From positions 13,285,885-13,349,884 of the forward strand of contig NC_092029.1 of assembly GCF_042242105.1 (NCBI RefSeq): 64,000 nucleotides of DNA. Reading direction: 5' to 3'. Under the pieces are notes generated by a model. It was not told the DNA's origin. It did not search any database and saw only the letters and a program-made list of their open reading frames with translations. Position 1 is the first letter of the stretch; each line of letters starts with the position of its first letter. The position numbers were made by a program, and so were the translations under genes. This document shows positions 49,150 to 64,000 of the stretch, piece after piece. Origin of the DNA: Pempheris klunzingeri. Taxonomy: Eukaryota; Chordata; Actinopteri; Acropomatiformes; Pempheridae.

Positions 49150-52100
49150 ATGAACATCCTGCAAGTCCTTGGTCTCCTACAGCTGCTGGCAGTACCTGCA
49201 GCCACTGTGAGTATCTCCTTTAACAATATTGATATTGTAACATTTGAATGTCCATGTCAGTAATATGTACAGATGCAAATCACAAGGACAGTAAAGCACA
49301 GTATGTCCCCGAATCTCAACTTAAAAAAAGCAACATTTATACACATTATGCAACGTGTAGGGAATGGTTTGTGGCTAAATGTTCCAGCTTCTATTTTGGT
49401 GTCTCTTGCATGCTCTTAGTGTGTGTTAGTGGTTCGTGGTGGGTCATGATATGGTATGCAAGAGCACTATGTGTACCAGAGGCTAAGTCAGTAGGCGTTT
49501 CACTTTTTTTATATTCCATTTTTTTTCAGCTGACACAGCCAGTCAGTGACTACTGGGGAGAGTTTGGAGCCTATGGACCCTGCAGTCGCACCTGTGGCAC
49601 AGGAGTCGCAATGAGAACCAGGAAATGTATCACTTCAAGGTAGGACATAGAGAAGTGGGACCAGGATGTGAGTCTCAGCAATTAAAGATTTTTTGCAGTG
49701 AGGGTCCCTATTATTTAATTCACTGATTTAAATTCATTGCCTTTGTCTTGCAGGACAGATGGAGGACATAACTGCGTAGGATCTTCTAAGTCATTCCGAA
49801 CCTGTAATACACAAGTAATTATCCTGAGACATTTGTCTCTTTATAAATTACATTAACACAAAACTTGCTCTAATGTATCCTAAAATATTGTTTATCCATT
49901 ATTTCTTTCATCCTTGTAGGCATGTCCAGTTGGATCCAGGGATTTCAGGGAGGAGCAGTGCTCCCAGTTTGACAGACTGGACTTTCAGAGCAAACACCAC
50001 ACATGGGTGCCTTATTATGGGGGTAAAAGACCTGTTATATACTGTATATGACTTTAAGTGATATAATACTTAATTTCCTTGGATTACCTTGTTTACCTTG
50101 ATAACCTTGGCGTTTACCAAGGTGTCAATCATGAAAATTAAAATAGTACAAGTGCTATTTAATCTGGGTCTTGTTGTGGATTCTGTGTTTTTAACACACA
50201 TTTTAATGGCTGTATCTGTTCTGTAGCGTCCAATCCTTGTGAGTTGCACTGTGTCCCAAGAGGAGAAAACTTCTTCTATAGACACAGACCTGCAGTGGTG
50301 GATGGGACACCATGCTATGTGGGCCGTTCTGATATCTGTGTGGACGGCATCTGCAGGGTGGGAACCAAACTGGGATCTGCAACATAATGGCAGACATTCA
50401 AGGCTCTGTTTGTACTATATATTTGTAGAGTGTCATTGTCCATTTTTCTCAACCAGTAGCTTTTATTTATGCAACAAAAGTTGGCACAGTGCAGGGCAGT
50501 ACAATCTCTTCAGTAGTTCAGAGACCTTGCTCTGAAACATTTTGACTTTTATTGGCTTAGTTTTTGATTTTATATCGATCAAAAGCCCACCTCACTTTTA
50601 TTCAACACCACCGTTGAAACTGAAAATAATTTATCCCTCTCCAGATATTGATCCATGGAGAGTTTATGGGCCTGGATGACACCAATTCTGTGCACTCTGC
50701 TGCTCCTATTGTTGTTGCTCCTCACCCAAGGGAGATGTTCACATACGTCTACAAAACTGGTGTCTATGGCGAGTGCTCTGCTGCCTGCAATGGAGGCATG
50801 CAGTATCGCAGCGTGGAGTGTTGGATCCAGGACCCTGTGAACCCCCGTGTGGTGGAAGAGACTCACTGCATTACCCAGCGCGTGCAGAGGCCACAGAGCC
50901 AGCAGGCCTGCAACATGCATCCCTGCGTTGAGTACAGTGTCTCCAGCTTCAGTGTGGTTCGTACCTTACTGCAGACAACATAACTATTACATTTTGAATA
51001 TCATACAGATGGGCAATGGCTAAAAAGATGATGCATATATATACATATTCATCAATGTTTTAAAGTGCTACTATGTTGCTGTGAAATTTAAATATCTTGT
51101 CACCCATGACGGTCAGTGCTCAGTGACTTGTGGGGAAGGCCAGCAGACAAGGGAGGTGACCTGCATCGGGTCAGGAGGTGAACGCCTGGCTGAGCATGCT
51201 TGCAGCGGACAGGCAAGACCTCCTTCGGTCCAGACCTGCCGCAGACCCGCCTGTCACACACGCATCACCTGGCATGTGACTGACTATGGACTGGTAGGTG
51301 AACTGGACAGTGTTGTGGACCAGGAAGGAAGCTTTTATCTCTCCTGTATCGCTACATCATTTCCCGTCTCCTGTCTCGTCTCTGTAGTGCACTAGAAGCT
51401 GTAATGGAGGTGTGAGGGAGAGGAGAGTTGGCTGTTTTGATACAGATTTGAACCCCTACCCAGAGGCCCGCTGTGGAACAGCTAGCAGACCCGTCTCTGT
51501 GGAGACATGCAACTCACAGCCCTGCCCCAGAGCGCAAAGTTAAAGCCAAACCTGAACCCCTAACACACTTTTTTGTTTTCTTTGTACTTGTTTGTATTTA
51601 ATCAATGTACTTTTTCTTTAGTGGTCCCAAGCGTGCAGGACCCAAGGGCACATGAAACCACCATGAGAGGATTTGTGCCCCATGTTCCAGGAGACCCTTC
51701 AGGTATGTAGAGCTTGTGTTGGAATGTTTCTGTCTGTCTTTGTGTGGTTGCATGTGCAATTATTTTATATGTGTGTATGCACCACCAAAGCAGTAGTAAA
51801 GAAGATGTAGAAGAATTTTAAAATGAATGCGCAACCAGTTATTTCAGTTCAAGTACCACTCCGATTATTTATCAGGGAATGCATCCTCGGGCAGTAAAGA
51901 AAATGATTTCACTGCTTTCTCACTGCGTTCTTGCCCCTCATTCAAAAACATAACAGCACAAAGCATAAAGTGTTTCTTTCAATAACTTGCTACTGAAAGT
52001 CATATTTAGATTCTTAAAAAAAAAACCCAGCTAAACTTAACTACAACCTAATTTAAACCTAAACCTTCAAAAAAGGATAGCCATATTTTCACAGGTCTGT

Positions 52101-53174
52101 GTAGTAGCAGTGTGTTTATTTCACCATGTCTGTGTCTATGTTTACTTGCTTTAGCTTCCAGGCCACATACAAACACTGGGTACGATGCCTACCCTGCTGT
52201 GATTGGTCCTCAATGTGCACAGTCATTCTATGGCTGCTGTCCTGATGGCCACACCTCAGCCACAGGGCCCAGGAACGAGGGCTGCTCCCAAGACTGTGTT
52301 CGCACCAGGTGACACAGCTTCCTGGATCCAAGTCTAGTAACATAAATGAGCTTGATGAACAGCATTGTGTTTACAACATTAAACACTCCATCACTTAGGT
52401 ACGGCTGTTGTTTGGATGGGGTGACTGCAGCGCAAGGATTTGGAAGGGTGGGATGTCCTGAGTACCAGACAACTGTGGTAGGAATCACATCCATTTCTCT
52501 TCTACATGTATAGTTTCTCCTTTGGCTCTGGAGAAGCTTTGGCATTTGAAAAAAATGAGAAAATAACCTGAGAAATGTCACAGTAATGTCATCACGGTTA
52601 CTTTGGCTTTAAGTACAGATTTATATCAGAGTTACAATTTGACTGTGTACTATTTGAAAGATGTGGGCTATCTCCAGGCAGGGCAGTCGACTGAAAGACA
52701 CCATTGAGTTGCATTATGGGAAGCGTAGGCTCCAGTGTTTTTGGAGCTTGATCCATATTAGGCTCTTAATCTGTCTCTACCAAGTCCCACAACTTAAAGA
52801 TCTGTATCACTGTAATACCCCATTTTAAAAGTAGAACTGGAATAATCTGGAAGACTTACCATCTTTTTCTTTCTATGCATCTCCTTGTGCAGCAAAGCTT
52901 ACCTCCTGCCCCTCAATCCACTGGTAATGTGTGCTTCCTGCCTCGTGACGAGGGCCCCTGTGATACTTGGAAGGTCCGCTTCTACTACAACTCAGGCAAT
53001 GGGAAATGTATCGAGTACTGGTATGGAGGCTGCGCGGGCAATGGCAATAACTTTGTGTCCCTGGAGGCATGCCAGAGAGAGTGTGGCGGTGTGGTGAGGG
53101 AGTCCCCGCCTGCACCCCGCAGAGGGACCCCAAGGAGAGGGTCACTCAGAGCTACTCTGAGGGCAAGAGCATAA
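49150..53174 (+). CDS. papln: Papilin-like secreted matrix protein, reduced form
   Basis: Twelve coding exons, joined at GT-AG sites with consistent phase: 49150-49206, 49530-49639, 49754-49814, 49920-50022, 50227-50357, 50645-50956, 51117-51293, 51388-51538, 51622-51702, 52155-52308, 52399-52477, 52893-53174; 565 residues. Order: signal peptide (1-18); thrombospondin type 1 repeat (TSR, 28-78, CSRTC); ADAMTS-type Cys-rich region (79-154); short linker; three more TSRs (about 188-247, 250-307, 308-365); two papilin cassettes with YGCCPDG and YGCCLDG; one Kunitz domain (486-536) with six canonical cysteines; an arginine-rich tail (537-565). Papilins are secreted basement-membrane glycoproteins related to ADAMTS proteases but lacking the protease domain. 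The spacer module expected after the Cys-rich region, and the Ig and PLAC domains expected at the C-terminus, are absent. The CxxS/TC fucosylation motif is kept in TSRs 1, 3 and 4 but is CSAAC in TSR2. The weakest join is the donor at 51539. Family assignment is firm; exact ends are less so. Confidence 0.88.
52693..52759. repeat. Dispersed short repeat, copy 2, in a papln intron
   Basis: Matches 8492-8559 over about 67 bases, including TCCAGTGTTTTTGGAGCTTG. It sits in the intron before the Kunitz exon (52478-52892) and does not touch its splice sites. Confidence 0.75.
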
Positions 53175-53528
53175 GCATGCTCGCCACAAATACCACCAAA
53201 TCATTGAATAACCAGCATGGAATAACCAGCCATCTCAATGAGTCGAATTATATGACATTTGTACACACATAGTATTTCCATATATGAAGAAACAAACTTT
53301 ATTGTAAAACGTACAACATCCTGCCTTTTATTTAAACATCAGACTTAACATAGCTTTAGCTAGCTTTACATCACAACTGACGTGCTCCCACCTCATTATT
53401 CTGGTTTCATTACCTTTGACACTTTGTTTGTGGTGCTCAGTATATTCATTTATGTAAAATGTCATTTATAGCTCAGGACTAAAATAGAATATCATTGTGA
53501 TTACTCAAATGAAATCATGAAACTAATC

Positions 53529-53534
53529 AATAAA
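53529..53534 (+). terminator. papln: Poly(A) signal of papln
   Basis: AATAAA, 355 bases after the papln stop codon, inside A/T-rich sequence. It supports the gene ending here without further Ig or PLAC exons. Confidence 0.6.
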
Positions 53535-54464
53535 CTTTCAACTATCTGGTAATCTTGAAAACAACTGGTGTGGTTTATCTTTGTCTCCATCTGCTCTTGC
53601 ACTGTTTCCATAAATGCACTTAAATTTGATAAATGCTTTAATCAAAATATTGGTCATTTAGTAACAAAACAAAATACATTGGCGTTATGTCAGTAACATT
53701 AACTCATGTACTGTTGTTGAACTCAGTTTTAGGTAATAGTATTGATGATTGTCATTTTCTGTTATTTTACACTTCTACTACATTACATTACACATTACAT
53801 GAAATTACATTTCAGTAGCAAATATTATACCCACTCCACTATATTAATTTGACAGTTTTAGCCACTTGCTACTTTGCAGATTAGCATTCTAGACACAAAA
53901 TACATGACCAGTTTATAAAATATAAGTAAAATAGATTGCTTACTTAAACCACACAACAGCATCAACAAGCTTCAAAATCAGTAATAATAATCCAGTAATG
54001 AAAAATATTGCAATATAAATCTAACAGGAGCTGTTACAGTGTATAATAAGTAATTTACATAGGCCTACATTTTACTTACTTAGTAAATAATTAAGTTCTT
54101 ATACTCAACTAAGTTTTTGATGCATACTTTTTACTTGTTATACTTTAATGTTGTACATTTTACTATGAATTAAGTACACTTAAGTACATGATGTAAATAC
54201 TTTTTCCACCTCAGACAAAAAGATTTCAAAACATTTTTGAAACACTGATTCTGTCTTCTTACGGCCAGAGTTTTATTTTGAAATAAAAACTTTATTTTGA
54301 AGGCACCTCACTTTACAACCGGACACAGATTTATTTCATTTCCCCTAAATAATTTTCCTCAAACCGCTGTCTGCATCGCACAGGAAATTGGGAAGCATTA
54401 AACAACGATATACTTTGCAGTTGTAGATCCTCAGTTAAAAGACAGGGTCTGCGGTCAGCACAAC
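53535..54464. other. papln-erh spacer including the erh promoter
   Basis: About 900 bases. The first part is A/T-rich with repeated ACATTACAT-like units near 53780-53815. The last 150 bases become richer in CG and lead into the erh start codon, so the erh promoter and short 5' UTR must lie here. No TATA box is evident. Confidence 0.5.
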
Positions 54465-55791
54465 ATGGTAAGAGTGTTTTATTTTACGTTTCAAGAGGTT
54501 AAAGCGTGCAGTATTGTTTATATTAGCTGCTAGTAAACCACCACAGCTAAGCTAACAAGCTACGAGGCTAACGGGTACTACTCTGTCAAACATGTTTCTT
54601 CTGTTACTATAAACTTTAACTTTATCGTGAAGGATTAATCAGTTCCTCTCTGTCGGTCAGCCTAAATATGAATAAAGTATGCGGGAAACTGTGAAAAACT
54701 AGCTACAACGTTAGCGTCACAGTTTGTGATCTGCTGAAAAATAAGCAGCGTTTACCTCCTGTTTGAAAATCTGTGGGAGACGGTCAACTGCAATGCTTGA
54801 CTGCCAATAATCCGGGTGATGTGGTGTGATTATATGGAGTTGGCATTATTGTGTGTATTAAATACTTCCAATCGTTTTTACAGTCGCACACAATTTTACT
54901 TGTCCAACCAACCAAGAGACCTGAGGGCCGCACGTATGCTGACTATGAGTCAGTGAACGAATGTATGGAAGGTGAGTCTTCAGCTGTTTTTTCTTAAAGA
55001 ATAGTAAAAAAAAAAAAAAAAAAAAACAGTCTTCTGCCTTTGGTGTAAGTCTAGCCTAAAGTATAAATGTTATTTATTTTGTAATTTTTTTAGATGAACT
55101 GTAAGTATTCTACACAGTGACAAGCTATAACACACCACATTCTCATGATAATTTGGAGTTGAACATTTAATATCTCAGCTGCAAACTAGTCTGTTACACT
55201 ACAGTGGTTTTCTAGAGTCCTCACTTCAAAACTTTACTTTTTGAATCACAGATTGCCAATGTGCTTAAAACTATTAGTGAAATGTTCTGGTGTTGTCACT
55301 GACTTTACAGTCTCTCTATTAAACCTTGTGAAAGTTGATATGTACACTAAATGAAGTTTATATCTGTACCTCCTTCTTTTTTGTAATGCACACCTTTGGA
55401 AATGTTTTTTCTTCCATTCACTATGTCCTACAACACTCTTCCAGGTGTTTGCAAAATGTATGAAGAGCATCTTAAGAGGATGAACCCAAACAGTCCGTCC
55501 ATCACTTATGACATTAGTCAGTTGTTTGACTTCATTGACGACTTGGCAGATCTAAGCTGTCTTGTGTAAGTATGATTGGCAAACTCCTATTGATTTGAAT
55601 GAAAACCAACCTTTCATTGAGTGTGTTGATCACTTTGAGTAAAACATATATATATATGTATATATATGTATATATATATATTTTACAGGTACAGAGCTGA
55701 CACTCAAACATACCAACCATACAACAAAGACTGGATCAAGGAGAAGATATACGTCCTGCTGCGGCGTCAAGCTCAGCAGGCATCAAAGTAA
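54465..55791 (+). CDS. erh: Enhancer of rudimentary homolog
   Basis: Four coding exons: 54465-54467 (the ATG alone), 54884-54971, 55445-55565, 55689-55791; 104 residues, the full family length. ERH is a small, highly conserved nuclear homodimer. Its family is known to take part in RNA processing, including binding DGCR8 in the microRNA-processing complex, and in splicing and cell-cycle gene expression. The sequence starts [20 protein letters not shown], has the conserved [12 protein letters not shown] stretch, and keeps Thr18 and Ser24, reported CK2 sites. The C-terminus reads QQASK. A first exon that codes only the initiator methionine is notable. A 21-base A run lies in intron 2 and a TA-rich microsatellite lies just before the last acceptor. 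Poly(A) signals follow at 56272 and 56575. Confidence 0.97.
55006..55026. repeat. Poly-A run (21 A) in erh intron 2
   Basis: A homopolymer of 21 A, 35 bases after the donor of intron 2. Directly visible. Confidence 0.95.
55646..55680. repeat. (TA)n-rich microsatellite next to the last erh acceptor
   Basis: TATATA units with interspersed GTA, ending eight bases before the exon 4 splice site at 55689. It occupies the place of the usual pyrimidine tract. Confidence 0.93.
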
Positions 55792-56271
55792 AGGCAGTGA
55801 GGAATTGTCCCGCTACACACGAGGAAGGAAATCACTAATCGGGCAAGAAAGGGGTTTGATCATTGGTTCAAGTAAACTTTGGGCTTTATATAGCAATGGA
55901 GTCTCGCTTGGCAGCATGCATATATTTGTAATTTGTGGGACTGATGCCTGCAAGGACTAACTTATTGATGGAGAGGGATCCCTGCTTGAAGAAATGCTTG
56001 CCAGGCTGGATAAAAACTTTTTGTTTGTCAAATTTTTAGTATGTGCGTCCAGTTTCCCTGAAGGTTCCCTGAAGCGTTTTTTTTTTGTTGTTGTTGTTTT
56101 TTATAGAAATCCTCACAGTGCTCTGAATAGCTCCCAGCAGTTTTAATTTAAAAATGTGTTGGTCTTGCAGAGATCTTCATCAGGCATTGAAAAAATTGGA
56201 AAAAAAATGCTGGCTGCTTGTTGTTGCAGTGTGTGGATCTAATGTTTGATCCTTAGCTTTAGTTTGTTTTA

Positions 56272-56580
56272 AATAAAAGTTTAAACATTTTTATGGACGT
56301 GTGCACCTGACATCCTTTGTTTTTTTTAAAAAATATACTGTTACTTTGAAGTTGAATTTGAATGTGCGGTGGATTTTGAATGCACATGACTTATTTTTGA
56401 CAGATAAATGTCAGCAGATGGACTAATTGATTCCCAGATCCCAGAAAATGTCTTTTCCATATTTCATGTTATTTCTATTGTTACTATAGCCTACCATCTT
56501 GATGTAATATGCTGTTTTGTAAACATTTTGTTTTGCATAGTATCTGATTTCAACAATCTGTTTTCTTTGATTTGAATAAA
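56272..56580 (+). terminator. erh: Two candidate poly(A) signals of erh
   Basis: AATAAA at 56272-56277 and again at 56575-56580. Use of either gives a 3' UTR of about 500 or 800 bases. The second lies less than 300 bases before the start of the ppp4r3a promoter region. Confidence 0.55.
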
Positions 56581-56849
56581 ATGAACTATTGTTTTCTGAT
56601 TGGTGTCCACTCTTGCATATATAACCGTGTATTTTCCTGTTAATTCAGCCTCCGTATAGAATTCCTGGTCTACAAAGATCTACAATTCTTTGGATTCAAG
56701 TATGTGTCAAATGGTTGGACCATCGGGTCGATATGATGCAGAGTGGCTTGATTTCTCATTTCTGCTGATCAACATTAGACATTTTAGTCCTGGCTGGTTG
56801 TGTTACTGTCTCTTTAAATGTGGCGGGCTGCCCTGTTGTTGCTGTGCTG

Positions 56850-57420
56850 GAAACCCCGTACTGACTCTGAAGGGACCCAAGATGGCTGAATACTCGCGGG
56901 GGGGGCAGTTAGCAATTATCTGAGCAAGACGTCGGAAATGAATGGCAAATAGCACTATAATGTAAAGCTTAACCTTGAAGTAATTATACGACTACAGTTT
57001 GTTGGTTTGCATAATTTTTGGGATGCATGAATACCAGTAAGGAGAGAGTGGTCTCTCCGCGGCCCCGAGCCAGAACATGGCGGAACACTTGGGGAAGAAA
57101 TAGCAGCTAACGCTAGCTAGCTGGCGCATTATTCAGACACAATTAGAAACATTAATTCAGCATAAAGACGGTGTCCGCGGTCCGCAAGTGTGAAATAATG
57201 TTATCGGTGCACAGCTCTGGTCGTTTTCCTTCAAAGGGTTGTTTAACGTTGGATACATGGAGCGTAGGCAGTTAGCGTACTAGCTAGCTAGTTAACTCGT
57301 AAGGCTCGCTAGCTAACGCAACTAGCAAACGGTGCCTGCAAGCGTACACACTGTACTTACAGGCAGGCAGAGTGTTTTGGGGAGCCACAGATCGTAACGG
57401 TGAGGTTAACTCTGAATACT
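56850..57420 (+). promoter_or_regulatory. ppp4r3a: TATA-less, CG-containing promoter region of ppp4r3a
   Basis: This stretch is visibly richer in CG than its surroundings (CCGCGGCCCCGAGCC, CTCGCGGGGG, GGTGTCCGCGGTCCGC) and has no TATA box. AAGATGGCTG at about 56879 and ACATGGCGGA at about 57075 resemble YY1 sites (AANATGGCGGC), a common element just downstream of starts in housekeeping promoters. Several GCTAGCTAGC repeats occur near 57110-57310. Start sites and any 5' untranslated exon are not resolved. Confidence 0.5.
57077..57103 (+). other. Possible upstream open frame in the ppp4r3a leader
   Basis: AACATGGCGG opens an eight-codon frame (MAEHLGKK) ending in TAG. The context is a strong Kozak match. 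Whether it is transcribed depends on the unknown start site. The same bases fit a YY1 binding site, which may be their real role. Confidence 0.25.
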
Positions 57421-57871
57421 CGTATTTCAACTGTGTGCTAGTACATTACAATGTCTGCCAACCCTTGTGTTGTAGATTAACACGGTAGCCAACATCAATG
57501 TCCTCCGCACTGTAAATTAGACTGTCGTTAGCTTGCTACTATGGTCTGTAAGCTCATTTTGTGTGGCGCGTTGCCTATAGTAAGTTTTTAGGCAGCTCGT
57601 TAACATTATCAGATATTGTAACTGCAGAATCGATCGGTGATTTATTTTTTTATTTTTTTACTGGATACTCGTCCAGGTGTTCCACTGTGTAGCTTCTTCA
57701 AAGGAACTGTTAGCCTGGGTGACCCCCATCTCTAGTTAACTTAATACTGCATTGTAGAAGTGAACAGGTGTACAAAGTGAATTGAAGTTGTGGCGTTACC
57801 AGGTGAAGCAGCCACCCTGTAAAAGTCAAGAAGGTCCGGGAGGGGGAAACCGGTGACAACTACCTGCCAGG

Positions 57872-63763
<5,892 letters not shown>

Positions 63764-64000
63764 TGAATCAGCGACACGTGTGTGCTTTCATGTCACTTGT
63801 GATTCTGTTATTGAACACTAACAAAGTCCTGTGGCACTAATTTTTTGTTGTCCAAATTTTGGTGGCTATTGTGCCATTTAATTTTAATAGATCAACAAAA
63901 TTTAGAAACATTAAAGACAAACATTTGACGTACAAAGATGTCTGAAAGTGAATTTGGGGTGTGAGTATTGTGTATTGTTATCGCCATTTAAATGACAGTT

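Noticed and set aside
50239..50535. 98-codon open frame overlapping papln exon 5 and the following intron
   Set aside because: It is out of phase with the papilin reading frame. The papilin frame continues the Cys-rich module (CVDGIC) up to the donor at 50358.
50358..50644. A hidden spacer exon of papln in this intron
   Set aside because: All three + strand frames were considered. None shows a cysteine-poor spacer-like frame with splice sites of the right phase, and the intron is only 287 bases, too short for a spacer module.

Overview
The window is vertebrate nuclear DNA, most likely from a ray-finned fish and probably a percomorph. The evidence is spliced genes with GT-AG introns, proteins that closely match vertebrate families, AATAAA signals, dense (CA)n microsatellites, short introns, and dispersed repeats of the kind common in teleost genomes. 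There are no bacterial or viral gene sets. Nearly all short open frames outside the genes described here look like chance frames or read-through of microsatellites. All exon joins were made by eye from splice sites and reading phase, without transcripts. Layout: positions 1 to about 47,100 form a gene desert. I found no convincing multi-exon gene there, only microsatellites and decayed transposable elements. These include a hAT-like element (6485-6965), an internally deleted piggyBac-like element bounded by TTAA (26235-26789), at least four copies of a long-inverted-repeat MITE-like family (one split by a second repeat), a LINE-type tail, and a few isolated splice-like candidates. The right end, 47,100-64,000, is compact and carries four genes, all on the + strand. 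The genes are: (1) a small 120-residue coiled-coil protein of unknown identity (47262-47624), with two inverted CCAAT boxes just upstream; (2) papln, a papilin-like secreted matrix protein (coding span 49150-53174, 12 coding exons, 565 residues), unusually short because the ADAMTS-type spacer, the Ig domains and the PLAC domain are not present; (3) erh, enhancer of rudimentary homolog (54465-55791, 4 exons, 104 residues), essentially invariant; (4) ppp4r3a (smek1), the first 11 coding exons of protein phosphatase 4 regulatory subunit 3A (57872-63751, 597 residues), which runs off the right edge. The four genes do not form a pathway: papilin is extracellular, ERH acts in nuclear RNA metabolism, and PPP4R3A directs PP4 phosphatase. 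Their tight spacing is simply the gene-dense side of a gene-desert boundary. The most interesting biology is the reduced papilin architecture, the unidentified coiled-coil gene, and the layered repeat history of the desert. I see no wholly new multi-gene system.
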